Numbered from the stretch's first letter, positions 43,431-52,858 are shown. The stretch is DNA of 64,000 nt from M1-B18 sp048264125 (GCA_048264125.1 JBLXDM010000003.1:186001-250000); one strand, 5' to 3'. Notes: generated from the letters alone by a model not told the origin. Program-made: numbers and translations.

Positions 43431-45644
43431 TTAACTGAATATTATTAATATCGCCAATACACTTGTCAGTATGATCGAATATATAACAACGTCACTCTTT
43501 ATGATACTCATCTCATAACGATGGGTAAATACACTGATGGTGGCGGCTAGACGTTCAATTATGCCATCCTTATGTGCCGTTCTTGCCTCATGCTCCTCAG
43601 TCATGATATTTAAAGCTGAGCTGACACCATTTATCATGCTCTCTCCTGCCTCAAGGCCTCTGTCATGACCATGAGTCATTTTATCAGTAACAAACTGTAG
43701 CGCCTTATTTAATGGCAGGAACACGAGGTATTCAACCCGCAGCCACTCCGGCAGATGAAGGTGGAATAGGTGAAACTTGATTCCCAGCACAAATATTGCG
43801 GCTCCCATTATATAAACGGGAATCATACCCATCATGTCATGGGAATTGAAGAAGTTAATGTGCCCTAAATGCTCTGCTATAAAATGATGGTCATAGGTCA
43901 CGCTGTGGAGGGCAGGTATAAGGAATTTATTTAGAAAAAACTCAGGCTTAAGTCCAACAAATAGGATTAATGCCGCCAGTCCACCCATTGCCATGTCCAT
44001 AATTCTATATTTAGTAAAGTCCATCTTCTCATACTTCTCCGGAAGCTTACCAAGGAAGGTAAAGCCAAAGAGCTTTATAAAGGAGCAAACTGTACCTGCA
44101 CTAATTATGGTAAAAAGATATTCCGCATATTTAAATGAAGGATGTCCGTACTCATATGCCTCAATAATAGCATGATGCAGTAATGATTTGCTGGCAAAGC
44201 CATTGAAACCCGGCATACCTGTAATACCTAGCGCCGCAACCAGACAAGCTGCTGCTGTAAAGGGCATCTTACGCCAAAGGCCCCCTAGATTATACATATT
44301 CAGCTCATGGATCTGAAGGTATATAACCCCGGCCACCATAAAGAGTATGGACTTAAACAACGCATGGTTAACGATATGATATAGAGCGCCTGAGAAGCCC
44401 ATCGCTCCCTTATAGCCCAAATAAACCGCTACGCCAATACCCATTATAATATATCCCATCTGACTGACACTGTGGTAGGCCAGCATCTTCTTCATATTAC
44501 CCTGCTGAAGGGCCATGAATACACCGACAGCCATAGTGATGATTCCAATCCATATGATTACTGCCCCAAGATTTTTGGCAGCATACCATATCGGGTCCTT
44601 GTAGCTTGTTACCTCAGAGGCCGCTGGGAAGAAATAGCTGGTGGTAACTCTTAATATGCCATAGGCGCCTATTTTAATCATTATTCCCGACAATAGAGCA
44701 CTGGCTGGTGTTGGTGCCACCGGGTGAGCCTTAGGCAGCCATATATGCACCGGAACCATACCGGCCTTTACGCCAAAGCCCAGTATAAATAATGCCATAA
44801 TGCCATACTTCATAGCCCCCAAATGCTGAAGCTTTGAGGCCAATGGTAGAAATTCCAGGGTTCCTGTATTGATATAAAGCAAAATCATACCTAAGAGTAT
44901 GCTTAAGCCCCCCATTACTCCCATGTAAATATAGCTGTAGCCGGCTTCTATACACTCATCATGCTCACAGTGGGTAACCAGCATATAGGAGCTGAAGGTC
45001 ATTATTTCGAAGAATAGAAACATCGTAAATATATCTCCTGCCATAACGGTGCCTAATATAGCAGCGTAGGTTATGGAGAGGAAGAAATAAAAGCGGTTTC
45101 TGTGATTCTCATGGGCCATATAGTCATGGGCATAAATCGAAACAGCAAGCCACAATATAGATGTGGTCACAAGCATAATCATACTGATCATGTCGACCTT
45201 AAACATCAAGCCAAAGCCCATTGCCTCAGACATTTTGTAGACAATTTCTCCGTGGGAAATCTGCGGATACATAGCCAAAACAAGCAAAAGCGTTAAAAAG
45301 GTAGTATTAACCACCAAGCAATCCCTGAAATTCTCATATCTGCTTCCCTTATAGGACTGTATTAGACAGCCTATGGCAGGAATCATGATAATAAGCAAGG
45401 GAAATTTATCATAATGATGTATAAAATCTGCTATTTCCGCCAAGAAGCCTGTTTCCAGATTTACACGGCTGGCCCAGTCAAGGGCTGTAAAGCCATAGAA
45501 GGCTATTAAAGCCACAGCAGCAAGAATAAATACCACTATACTGTTAATGTAAAAAGCCTTTGAATGCTTACCATTTACCAGCACATTGGATATAATATCG
45601 CCATGCTGTAAATCGTGAGCTTCGTGGGAAGTATTCATAGACAT
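43431..45644 (-). CDS. large proton-conducting antiporter subunit (NuoL/MrpA-like)
   Basis: A 737-aa membrane protein of the NuoL/M/N-MrpA/D family. The key charged residues stand in LFFEIMTFSSYML (glutamate) and GFGVKAGMVPVHIWLPKAHPVAPTPASA (lysine). Further lysine in ALFKSILF. After the 14-helix core it has an extra C-terminal region with segments near residues 610-640 and at the very end (KSDVVIYSIILTSVLAILIIFS), and an N-terminal extension of about 60 residues. It is not full MrpA: the MbhD/MbhE parts are separate genes upstream. Second ATG (45638) has better spacing from GGAGG. Follows the 549-aa paralogue by 32 bases. Confidence 0.85.
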   Translation of the reverse strand: MSMNTSHEAHDLQHGDIISNVLVNGKHSKAFYINSIVVFILAAVALIAFYGFTALDWASRVNLETGFLAEIADFIHHYDKFPLLIIMIPAIGCLIQSYKGSRYENFRDCLVVNTTFLTLLLVLAMYPQISHGEIVYKMSEAMGFGLMFKVDMISMIMLVTTSILWLAVSIYAHDYMAHENHRNRFYFFLSITYAAILGTVMAGDIFTMFLFFEIMTFSSYMLVTHCEHDECIEAGYSYIYMGVMGGLSILLGMILLYINTGTLEFLPLASKLQHLGAMKYGIMALFILGFGVKAGMVPVHIWLPKAHPVAPTPASALLSGIMIKIGAYGILRVTTSYFFPAASEVTSYKDPIWYAAKNLGAVIIWIGIITMAVGVFMALQQGNMKKMLAYHSVSQMGYIIMGIGVAVYLGYKGAMGFSGALYHIVNHALFKSILFMVAGVIYLQIHELNMYNLGGLWRKMPFTAAACLVAALGITGMPGFNGFASKSLLHHAIIEAYEYGHPSFKYAEYLFTIISAGTVCSFIKLFGFTFLGKLPEKYEKMDFTKYRIMDMAMGGLAALILFVGLKPEFFLNKFLIPALHSVTYDHHFIAEHLGHINFFNSHDMMGMIPVYIMGAAIFVLGIKFHLFHLHLPEWLRVEYLVFLPLNKALQFVTDKMTHGHDRGLEAGESMINGVSSALNIMTEEHEARTAHKDGIIERLAATISVFTHRYEMSIIKSDVVIYSIILTSVLAILIIFS

Positions 45645-45676
45645 TCTCCTCCATATAAATTCTATATATCTATATT

Positions 45677-47311
45677 CTACAATAAAACGATCGCTTTTTC
45701 AATAAAGCTCATCAACCATTGAGGGAAGAAGCCTAACAATACAATAGCACCAGCTATAATCACCATTGGAACCAGCATCGTATTAGGCACCTTATCTCTG
45801 GTTAATGTATTGCTCTTCTTACCGCTATGCTTTAAGAAGGCTGTAATTATAATTGGCAAATAATACATGGCGTTTAAGAAGCTACTTACCATGATCATGA
45901 TGACATAAATCTGCTTTCCTGATGCCAGCGATGCCAGACTTAAGTACCACTTGCTCATAAAGCCTATCAGCCCCGGTATTCCTATCATTGAAAAGGCACC
46001 AATAGAAAACACAGTCATAGTTATAGGCATTTCGTAGCCTATTCCCTGAAAATCCCTAACATCCCGCTTACCTTTTTGGAATATGATTGCACCAGCACTT
46101 AAAAATAGAATTGATTTCATAAGGGCATGGGTAACTATATGAAAAAATGTGGCTGATAGCCCCAGCTCTGATGTCAGGCCTATACCCAGTAGTAGATAGC
46201 CGACCTGGGCAACACTTGAATAAGCCAAAATCTTTTTGATATCCTTCTGTCCTATTGCCAGTACGGAGCCCATTATCATACCTACTATAGCTAAGGAGGT
46301 AATTATTGAGGATAAGGGTATCTCCTTCAGTAAATCGAAACCAACCATTACAAATAAAACCTTGATTACAGAGAAAATATAAACCTTTATAACCATTCCT
46401 GATAGTATGGCACTGGCCGGTGTCGGTGCATTTGAATGGGCATCCGGAAGCCAAAAATGCAATGGAAATACTGCTGACTTTATTGATAGACCTATTAACA
46501 TGGAGGTTAGCGCAATAACGATGCTTGTTTTATCAGTAGCCCATATGGCCTGAATCGACTGATTAATTTCAACAAGCGCAAAGGTGTTTGTCTTGGCATA
46601 AAGTATACTCATGCTTAAAAGAATGCAAAGCCCTCCGACAACCCCCATATAAATATACCTATTACCTGCCTGCAGTGCTCCCTCTGTCTGATTGTGGGCC
46701 ACCAGAAAATAACAGCTGAGGTACATAATTTCAAAGAAAAGAAAAAGTGAAAGCAGATCCCTTGACATCAATGCTCCCATAACACCGCCAAAGGTTATCA
46801 TCATCCAGAAATTGAAGCGGGTTCTATGCTCCTCCTCCGCTGCCATATACTCGTGGGCATAGGTGAGAGAAAAAAACCATAGTGAGCAGGCTATAACCAT
46901 AAGCATAAAGGTCAATTGATCAATTCTAAAGTGAAGACCAAAGCTTAGCAGCTTTTCCAGATCCAAAATCATTGGCTGTTTGCTTACCTGTGGGTATAGC
47001 AGTAAGGTCATTAGCAATGCAACAAAGGATATATTCACCACAAAGCTGTCTCTTAAATCCTCTGATTTGTTGCCTATATATACCGATAGGGGTGCCGCAC
47101 TGAAGATTAAAAGCAATGTAAAAATTGGAATATTATGATTGCTTAAAAGAAATTTCACTATGTCTAGACCGATATTAGTAGTAAATAGTGTGTACGAAAC
47201 GATTAGTAAAACAAATAATATTAATACAACGATCGAGTTAATTGAAAAAACATTGCTTTTACTTTCCTGCCATTTATGCCCCTCTTCGTTGATAGAATCA
47301 ACGTTTTTCAT
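45677..47311 (-). CDS. MrpD-like proton-conducting antiporter subunit (second D-type)
   Basis: A 544-aa paralogue of MrpD with an N-terminal 60-residue extension. Glutamate in LFLFFEIMYLSCYFL, lysine in GLSIKSAVFPLHFWLPDAHSNAPTPASA, and IKKILAYSSVAQVGYLLLG mark the channel family. It is closer to the 499-aa D subunit than to the 737-aa protein by eye. Start at 47311 from GGAGGGAGTAAAA. It starts its own transcript, as a terminator lies between it and mrpD. Confidence 0.85.
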   Translation of the reverse strand: MKNVDSINEEGHKWQESKSNVFSINSIVVLILFVLLIVSYTLFTTNIGLDIVKFLLSNHNIPIFTLLLIFSAAPLSVYIGNKSEDLRDSFVVNISFVALLMTLLLYPQVSKQPMILDLEKLLSFGLHFRIDQLTFMLMVIACSLWFFSLTYAHEYMAAEEEHRTRFNFWMMITFGGVMGALMSRDLLSLFLFFEIMYLSCYFLVAHNQTEGALQAGNRYIYMGVVGGLCILLSMSILYAKTNTFALVEINQSIQAIWATDKTSIVIALTSMLIGLSIKSAVFPLHFWLPDAHSNAPTPASAILSGMVIKVYIFSVIKVLFVMVGFDLLKEIPLSSIITSLAIVGMIMGSVLAIGQKDIKKILAYSSVAQVGYLLLGIGLTSELGLSATFFHIVTHALMKSILFLSAGAIIFQKGKRDVRDFQGIGYEMPITMTVFSIGAFSMIGIPGLIGFMSKWYLSLASLASGKQIYVIMIMVSSFLNAMYYLPIIITAFLKHSGKKSNTLTRDKVPNTMLVPMVIIAGAIVLLGFFPQWLMSFIEKAIVLL

Positions 47312-47668
47312 TTTTACTCCCTCCATCCTGCTTTTTAGTTTTGAATAATAGTCACAAATGCAATTATACCATTAAAGCTGCCTGTATTTCTACAATAAGT
47401 AATACGATTATAGAATAAAAAGATAGGCAAAAACTGGTGCCAAAAACTTAGATTGGTTAAAATTGATAAATTGTTGACATTATTGTATAACAAAAATATG
47501 GAAAAATCAATAACTGGAATTAATCTTAATTTAAAATTATTTTTATTTAGCCTATAAACTGCTGTTTTCCAACCAATTACATATTACCGAAACATCAGCT
47601 TACTTCGAAGCTTATACTACATGATATGTTTTAATTGAGTTTATTTTGACAAAATATTACAGTATATT
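47312..47668. other. AT-rich intergenic region before the second D-type gene
   Basis: About 355 bases without a gene on either strand. It must contain the promoter of the 544-aa/737-aa gene pair; I could not define it. A TTGACA at about 47475 points the wrong way for those genes. Confidence 0.5.
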
Positions 47669-47702
47669 TAAAAGGGCACAGTCAAACGACTCTGCCCTTT
47701 AT
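47669..47702 (-). terminator. terminator after mrpD
   Basis: AAAGGGC.CAGTC and GACT..GCCCTTT hairpin followed on the minus strand by TTTTAAAT, just after the mrpD stop at 47709. Confidence 0.8.
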
Positions 47703-47708
47703 GCTATT

Positions 47709-49208
47709 CTATTTACCCATTAGTAAAAAGCTAGGTACTGCCCTTTCTATGACGTCCATAATAATCTGAGGGAAGAAGCCCATGAGTATACAGCCAAGAG
47801 CTATAATAACCATAGGATAGATCATGCTCTTAGGGAGCTTATCCATAACCATGATATTTTTCCGTTCCTTGCTTTCCTTCAGAAAGGCAGAAATAATTAT
47901 CGGAAGGTAGTACATGGCATTTAAGAAGCTACTCACCAGTATAATTACTAAATAAACATATTTCTTAACGTCTATAACTGCTAGACTCAGATACATTTTA
48001 CTCATAAAGCCATTTATACCAGGAATTCCAATCATTCCAAAGGCTGCTATGGTAAATACCATCATCGTAACAGGCATTTCATAGCCTATACCATTCAGCT
48101 CCCGCAGGTCCCTCTTATCCTTTTGATAAATAATGGCACCTGCACTTAAGAAAAGTGCTGTTTTAAGCAGTGCGTGGGATACTATGTGGAATAGTGCCGC
48201 CGAAAAGCCCTGTACTGTAGCAAGACCCAGTCCCATGAAGATATAGCCTATTTGTGCAACACTGGAATATGCCAGCATTCTTTTGATATCTTTTTGTCCT
48301 ATTGCAAATACAGAGCCCATTATCATACCAATGGCAGCAAAATAGGTTAAGTAGGTGGGGATTCCTAACGCTGCTACTATCTCCACACCAATAATTCTGT
48401 AAAGTATTTTAGCTACTGCAAAGATGTATACCTTCACCACCAGGCCGGATAAAAGGGCACTGGAGGGGGTTGGGGCTGAGGAATGGGCATCCGGTAGCCA
48501 AATATGCAGCGGAAATACTGCTGCTTTAATAGCAAAGCCTGAGATCATAAAGCCTAAGGACACCAAAATATTGGTGGGGTAGATCTGCCATACCTGACTT
48601 ATTACGTTTGATACCTCGTACATATTTAAATGACCCGTTACCATATACAATAGTGCTATACCCATCAATACAGACAGGGAGCCGATTGCACTCAGAATCA
48701 GATATCGCATCGAAGCCAGGAAATTTTCCTTTTTATGCTTAATAGATATAATTCCACATGAGGTAATTGATAGTATTTCCATAAAAACATACATATTGAA
48801 TATATCATTTGTTATGGTTAAGCCTATCATGGAAAACAACAGTAAAAACACAAGTGTATAATAGCTGGAAAACTGATAATCCTTTATTTCATGCTCCATA
48901 TCCTTCAGTGAATATATGATTACAAGAAAGGCCACTGATAAAATGATTAATGTCATAAAGGAGGAAAATTCATCCACCAAAAACTGAATGCCTATTTTTT
49001 GAGACCAATTACCAAAGCTATAGGTATAGGCTCCATTATTCATAACATGCCTTAGTGTTGTAAAGGACAACAGCCAGCTTGCCATAAAGGATGCCATAAT
49101 AAAGTCCTTAACGCCGCTTTTAAATCGCTTGCTTGCTATCAAAGGTATTATCACCGCAGTTGATAGCAGTATCAATAATATATATACAGGGAAATGTATG
49201 ACACTCAT
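47709..49208 (-). CDS. mrpD: Na+/H+ antiporter subunit D (MbhH-like)
   Basis: A 499-aa, 14-helix protein. Glutamate in NMYVFMEILSITS, lysine in FAIKAAVFPLHIWLPDAHSSAPTPSSA, and DIKRMLAYSSVAQIGYIFMG are intact. It is the proton-conducting subunit of the Mrp complex and corresponds to MbhH in archaeal membrane-bound hydrogenase. It overlaps mrpC by one base (stop/start). Confidence 0.93.
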   Translation of the reverse strand: MSVIHFPVYILLILLSTAVIIPLIASKRFKSGVKDFIMASFMASWLLSFTTLRHVMNNGAYTYSFGNWSQKIGIQFLVDEFSSFMTLIILSVAFLVIIYSLKDMEHEIKDYQFSSYYTLVFLLLFSMIGLTITNDIFNMYVFMEILSITSCGIISIKHKKENFLASMRYLILSAIGSLSVLMGIALLYMVTGHLNMYEVSNVISQVWQIYPTNILVSLGFMISGFAIKAAVFPLHIWLPDAHSSAPTPSSALLSGLVVKVYIFAVAKILYRIIGVEIVAALGIPTYLTYFAAIGMIMGSVFAIGQKDIKRMLAYSSVAQIGYIFMGLGLATVQGFSAALFHIVSHALLKTALFLSAGAIIYQKDKRDLRELNGIGYEMPVTMMVFTIAAFGMIGIPGINGFMSKMYLSLAVIDVKKYVYLVIILVSSFLNAMYYLPIIISAFLKESKERKNIMVMDKLPKSMIYPMVIIALGCILMGFFPQIIMDVIERAVPSFLLMGK

Positions 49209-49582
49209 TAGTTTTTCTCCCCCCTTAATTCCATTATTTCATCCATATCTATTGTCCCATAGGTTTCATGTAGTTTAATGATGAGGCTTAAGGAATATGC
49301 GGTAATACTAACAGCTACAACGATTCCCGTCAGTATTAATGCAGAGGGTACAGGATTAATAAATATCTGCTTTTCTCCCCCAAGGCTAATAATTGGAGAT
49401 CCGCCCCCCGAAACATAACCAATAGATACAAAGAATAGAAAGATTGATGTTTCCATAATATTGATGCCAATGACCTTCTTTAAAAGATTTGAATGTGTTA
49501 ATACGGTATAAAGTCCTATAACGAATAGTGTTGCGGCAGCAATATAATTTATATGCTCTATAATGGCTTTAAATAGATCCAC
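49208..49582 (-). CDS. mrpC: Na+/H+ antiporter subunit C
   Basis: A 124-aa NuoK-like subunit with three helices. GLYTVLTHSNLLKKVIGINIMETSIFLFFVSIGY and PSALILTGIVVAVSITAYSLSLIIKLHETYGTIDMDEI are typical of MrpC/MnhC. Equivalent to MbhG. Confidence 0.93.
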   Translation of the reverse strand: MDLFKAIIEHINYIAAATLFVIGLYTVLTHSNLLKKVIGINIMETSIFLFFVSIGYVSGGGSPIISLGGEKQIFINPVPSALILTGIVVAVSITAYSLSLIIKLHETYGTIDMDEIMELRGEKN

Positions 49583-49584
49583 CT

Positions 49585-50007
49585 TTAGTCCTCCTTAATA
49601 ATGGTATGGAACAGGGTTATCATCGTACTGGCAACCTTAGCTCCGATACCTAAAGTTATCAATGCAATCATCCCTGAGCTGATAACTCTTCCGGTTTCCC
49701 CCATAGGAAAACCGGCAGCTCTATTGGTTAAGAAGTAGCCACCCATAAAGATACCCACCAGACCCAATGCGATATACCATAAAATCCCTGCTGTTTCTAT
49801 CACAGAGGATACCTCATGTGAAAGCTTCTTAGACGCCTTTTCCAGACCGAAGGATAAGCTATAGAGAACTATACTTGCCCCCAAAATTGCTCCTCCTGAA
49901 AAGCCTCCCCCTGGAGATAGATGCCCATGGAGTATTACAAAAATCCCGTATAGCTGAATGAAGGGAACTATCAGACGGGTAACGGTCTTAACTATTAAAT
50001 CATCCAT
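49585..50007 (-). CDS. mrpB: Na+/H+ antiporter subunit B
   Basis: A 140-aa four-helix subunit. LIVPFIQLYGIFVILHGHLSPGGGFSGGAILGAS is the MrpB/MnhB signature. Start at 50007 from AGGTGGGGAAGCATC; it overlaps the preceding gene by 8 bases. Equivalent to MbhF. Confidence 0.93.
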   Translation of the reverse strand: MDDLIVKTVTRLIVPFIQLYGIFVILHGHLSPGGGFSGGAILGASIVLYSLSFGLEKASKKLSHEVSSVIETAGILWYIALGLVGIFMGGYFLTNRAAGFPMGETGRVISSGMIALITLGIGAKVASTMITLFHTIIKED

Positions 50008-50326
50008 GATGCTTCCCCACCTTTTCTTCAGAATTATGCTTTTTATCTCCATGACCATGTCCCAAGCTTAAAACAGATATAACTGCTGCTATAGAGGTAA
50101 ACAGCACTGTAGTTTCACCAAGGGTGTCAAAGGCTCTATAGTCGGTAATAATTGAAGCTATAATATTGGGTGCATTAGAATCCTTTATTGAATTTTCTAC
50201 ATAATAACGGGTAACCTCATTATAGGCAGGATTATCTATACTGCCGATGCCCGGCATCTCCATAACGCTGGTAATCAGCAATAGCAGCAATCCGGCAAGA
50301 ACAATCATAAAAAATATCTTTTTCAT
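50000..50326 (-). CDS. MbhE-like subunit (separate piece of MrpA C-terminus)
   Basis: A 108-aa protein: one N-terminal helix, a loop with the phrase TDYRAFDTLGETTVLFTSIAAVISVLSLG, and a His/Lys-rich tail (GHGHGDKKHNSEEKVGKHHG). TDYRAFDTLGE is conserved between MbhE and the C-terminal end of fused MrpA. In classical bacterial Mrp this is part of MrpA; here it is a stand-alone gene. Confidence 0.85.
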   Translation of the reverse strand: MKKIFFMIVLAGLLLLLITSVMEMPGIGSIDNPAYNEVTRYYVENSIKDSNAPNIIASIITDYRAFDTLGETTVLFTSIAAVISVLSLGHGHGDKKHNSEEKVGKHHG

Positions 50327-50571
50327 TATTCCATCCTCCTAGTTCTGCTGATAACTCCGATAAATAGTATAGTAGTAACACCCGCACCGATGGCTGCTTC
50401 AGTTAAAGCAATGTCCGGTGCCCTCAAAAGCAGCCATAGCACCGCCATAATCAAGCTGTAGGCACCAAAAATGATAACAGCCCCCAGCAAATCCTTGGTT
50501 CGCTCTACTGCAATTGCACAGACAACTAAAAATATAACTAGAATTACATTCAATAATTGCATCATACTCAC
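50326..50571 (-). CDS. MbhD-like subunit (DUF4040), separate piece of MrpA C-terminus
   Basis: An 81-aa protein with three helices. DLLGAVIIFGAYSLIMAVLWLLLRAPDIALTEAAIGAGVTTILFI is the DUF4040/MbhD motif, otherwise found inside MrpA. It overlaps the next gene by one base. Confidence 0.9.
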   Translation of the reverse strand: MSMMQLLNVILVIFLVVCAIAVERTKDLLGAVIIFGAYSLIMAVLWLLLRAPDIALTEAAIGAGVTTILFIGVISRTRRME

Positions 50572-50577
50572 TTCCCC

Positions 50578-50904
50578 CTATAATAAAAGCTCGTTATTTG
50601 GTCTATCTCCACTGCTGCCATTATCCTTGTTATATTCTGCCTTAGATATAATATGGGCTGCAGTTGGATTTGTAAGCCAGACAAAAACAATCACTAAAAG
50701 AAGCTTAATGCTTACAATACTGAAGCCCTTATAAACCATTAAAGCCAATAGGGCCAATCCGGCTCCTAAGGTATCGCATTTTGTAGTAGCATGCATTCTG
50801 CAATAGACATCTGGCATTCTAATTAGCCCCAGGGTTCCTACAAGGAAAAAGAATGCACCGCCTAAGGTAAGCAAAACAACAATAATACCCTGTATCAATT
50901 CCAA
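50578..50904 (-). CDS. mrpG: Na+/H+ antiporter subunit G
   Basis: A 108-aa three-helix protein. GTLGLIRMPDVYCRMHATTKCDTLGAGLALLAL is the MrpG/PhaG motif. Equivalent to MbhC. Confidence 0.93.
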   Translation of the reverse strand: MELIQGIIVVLLTLGGAFFFLVGTLGLIRMPDVYCRMHATTKCDTLGAGLALLALMVYKGFSIVSIKLLLVIVFVWLTNPTAAHIISKAEYNKDNGSSGDRPNNELLL

Positions 50905-50916
50905 TTACCTCACCCC

Positions 50917-51183
50917 TTAGTATAATTTTCCTTTTTCCATATATTTAGACACACAAACTGTTGTCACAAAGCCCATCATAGCATAAATCAATGCAACGTC
51001 TACAAAAGCATCCTGATCGGTTACAATAGCCAAAAGCCCTATCAGTACCGTTACCTTTGTAGATATTACGTTTATAGCCACTACACGATCTGCAGGTGTT
51101 GGCCCCTTATAGGCCCTATAAAGACTGACAAATGCCAGCAGAGCTAAAAAAATAGAAATTGCCTCAAAGGCTATTTTACTCAT
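50917..51183 (-). CDS. mrpF: Na+/H+ antiporter subunit F
   Basis: An 88-aa three-helix protein. YKGPTPADRVVAINVISTKVTVLIGLLAI and YAMMGFVTTVCVSKYME are typical of MrpF. Start overlaps the mrpE stop by one base. Equivalent to MbhB. Confidence 0.93.
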   Translation of the reverse strand: MSKIAFEAISIFLALLAFVSLYRAYKGPTPADRVVAINVISTKVTVLIGLLAIVTDQDAFVDVALIYAMMGFVTTVCVSKYMEKGKLY

Positions 51184-51689
51184 TACTTATCAGCCTCCAA
51201 TTTCTTAACATATTGTTCTAAAATACTATTATCCATACCTTCAGCCGCCGCATCCGTTAGGGCGTGAATAATATATTCGTCGCCCCTTATATCCACCGTA
51301 AGAGTCCCAGGGGTTAGGGTTACTGAATTTGCGTATATAACCTTATTGACATCGTTTTTAAAGACTGCATGAACCTTGATGAAGGAAGGGGATATCGGCA
51401 TCTTTGGGCTTAGAACGACCTTCGCCACATCGATATTAGCCTTGACTATCTCCCACAATAACGTAAACAAATAACGGATAAATATCCTCAGCTTGCTAAG
51501 GGAGTAAATAGTGACCTCCTCTTCTGAAAAGACAACATCCTGAGAATAAAGCACTACTAAAATACTCACTATAATTCCAATGATTACAGATTGCAGAGAA
51601 ACAGAAGGTGATAAAATTAACCAAAAAGCAAATAATAGCAGTAGTAAAACAATGTTCTTTTTGGCAAAAAGAAGTTTAATTGCTTTCAT
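51183..51689 (-). CDS. mrpE: Na+/H+ antiporter subunit E
   Basis: A 168-aa protein with two N-terminal helices and a cytosolic domain holding ANSVTLTPGTLTVDIRGDEYIIHAL, the MrpE motif. First gene of the antiporter operon; order E-F-G-MbhD-MbhE-B-C-D is that of archaeal mbhA-H, not that of Bacillus mrpA-G. The promoter must lie in 51690-51837. Confidence 0.93.
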   Translation of the reverse strand: MKAIKLLFAKKNIVLLLLLFAFWLILSPSVSLQSVIIGIIVSILVVLYSQDVVFSEEEVTIYSLSKLRIFIRYLFTLLWEIVKANIDVAKVVLSPKMPISPSFIKVHAVFKNDVNKVIYANSVTLTPGTLTVDIRGDEYIIHALTDAAAEGMDNSILEQYVKKLEADK

Positions 51690-51837
51690 TAAAACACCTC
51701 AATCCTTTACTTTAATTATTTTACGGGCATAATACTCTATTATAATATAAAATAGCCCTTATGGGTTGTTTAATTATTGACAAACTATAATATATTTCTC
51801 TTCCCACTGATGCTTTCCTTCCAAACTAAAGAAAAAA

Positions 51838-51873
51838 GAGAATTTCATCCATATTACAGAGGATGAAATTCTC
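51838..51873 (-). terminator. terminator between the small membrane-protein operon and mrpE
   Basis: GAGAATTTCATCC and GGATGAAATTCTC, a perfect 13-bp stem followed on the minus strand by TTTTTTC. Confidence 0.92.
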
Positions 51874-51891
51874 CTTTAGCCTCAACACAAT

Positions 51892-52311
51892 TTAATGTGC
51901 AGTATTTTTTTGAAGATGATGCCCCTTACCCGCGCTCTTTAAATTAGCATAGAATTTCTTAAGCCCGATCCATGCAAAGCAGGAAATAGCAGCTACAGTT
52001 CCTAGTCTTCCTCCTACTCCGGGATATGCAGCCAAGGTGGCTATAAAAATTATTCCGTTTACTAAACCAATTGCTGCCATATCGGAAATTTTAGGAGCAT
52101 TTTTTATACCTACCATACCTGCATACGAAGCACAAGTAGCAACAAGGGCCAGGCGTGCACCAATGGAAGGTATAAGGCTCGGAAATAAAATTCCTGAAAT
52201 CAAAGTAACCACTGCTGAACCAAATACAGCGCCCTTGTTTAATTTAATACTCACATAATAGGTGGCCATTCCGGCCAGCATCGAAACCAGCACAATTGCT
52301 ATATATTCCAT
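51892..52311 (-). CDS. small membrane protein, paralogue of the next upstream gene
   Basis: A 139-aa protein with about four helices and a Lys/His-rich tail. Its last helix begins YPGVGGRLGTVAAISC, which corresponds to YAGIGGKGGTTAAFS in the gene upstream, and ARLALVATCASYAGMVG corresponds to LAGASYAASFVGMSG. So the two are an ancient tandem duplication or heterodimer. I do not recognise the family. It lies 11 bases from its paralogue and is followed by a terminator, then the mrp operon. Confidence 0.8.
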   Translation of the reverse strand: MEYIAIVLVSMLAGMATYYVSIKLNKGAVFGSAVVTLISGILFPSLIPSIGARLALVATCASYAGMVGIKNAPKISDMAAIGLVNGIIFIATLAAYPGVGGRLGTVAAISCFAWIGLKKFYANLKSAGKGHHLQKNTAH

Positions 52312-52321
52312 TATAATCCTC

Positions 52322-52675
52322 CTAACCTAAAAGGCCCCAAATAAATTTAGTCAATAGAGTGGAGAAGGCTGCTGTTGTACCGCCCTTGCCACCTATTCCG
52401 GCATAGATCTCTGTTGTAAATGCCAAAACTATTCCAACGATTAGACCACCCAGCAATGCTGCTGGTAAAGCAGGAAGCACCAATGCACCCGACATACCTA
52501 CGAAGGAGGCTGCATAGGATGCACCCGCCAGCGAAGCCGGCAATAATATGGCTGCTACGACACCTACGATACCGTTTGCAATAACAGCTCCGTAGCCCAG
52601 TGTATGATTCAAATACCAGGTGATGGAGGCAGCTACGATAGAACAGACAATAATCTGAAGCTTTGTTTTATTCAT
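52322..52675 (-). CDS. small membrane protein, paralogue of the next downstream gene
   Basis: A 117-aa, glycine/alanine-rich protein with four helices. YGAVIANGIVGVVAAILLPASLAGASYAASFVGMSGALVLPALPAALLGGLIVGIVLAF shows tight helix packing. The shared Y(A/P)G(I/V)GG motif before the last helix resembles a channel or transport loop, but no known family is evident to me. Middle gene of a three-gene unit. Confidence 0.8.
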   Translation of the reverse strand: MNKTKLQIIVCSIVAASITWYLNHTLGYGAVIANGIVGVVAAILLPASLAGASYAASFVGMSGALVLPALPAALLGGLIVGIVLAFTTEIYAGIGGKGGTTAAFSTLLTKFIWGLLG

Positions 52676-52693
52676 TAATAATCACCTCAATCT

Positions 52694-52858
52694 CTAATTT
52701 CTCAGTTCTCTAAAATGATCCCCTACACCTAAAACAAAAAATATAGAAAATAGTGCTACAATCACAAGGTTAGATATTGCAAATTCACTAATCAATGCAG
52801 TAATTAGTAAACCCGCTCCAGTAAGAAAAAACGCAATTAGACCTAATATTTTTCTCAT
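52694..52858 (-). CDS. 54-aa two-helix membrane protein
   Basis: Short gene read directly: GGAGGTGGAGAGC then ATG, then RKILGLIAFFLTGAGLLI, a turn and LVIVALFSIFFVLGVGDHFRELRN. Two hydrophobic helices with a charged C-terminus. First gene of the unit with the two paralogous membrane proteins (18 bases to the next start), so it is likely a small third subunit. Function unknown. Confidence 0.75.
   Translation of the reverse strand: MRKILGLIAFFLTGAGLLITALISEFAISNLVIVALFSIFFVLGVGDHFRELRN

Noticed and set aside
46068..46454. 128-aa ORF inside the second D-type antiporter gene
   Set aside because: Same strand but another frame, no binding site, and a low-complexity translation; the overlapping gene has clear family motifs.
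47474..47502. Plus-strand TTGACA promoter-like word in the intergenic region
   Set aside because: No matching -10 and no plus-strand gene downstream.
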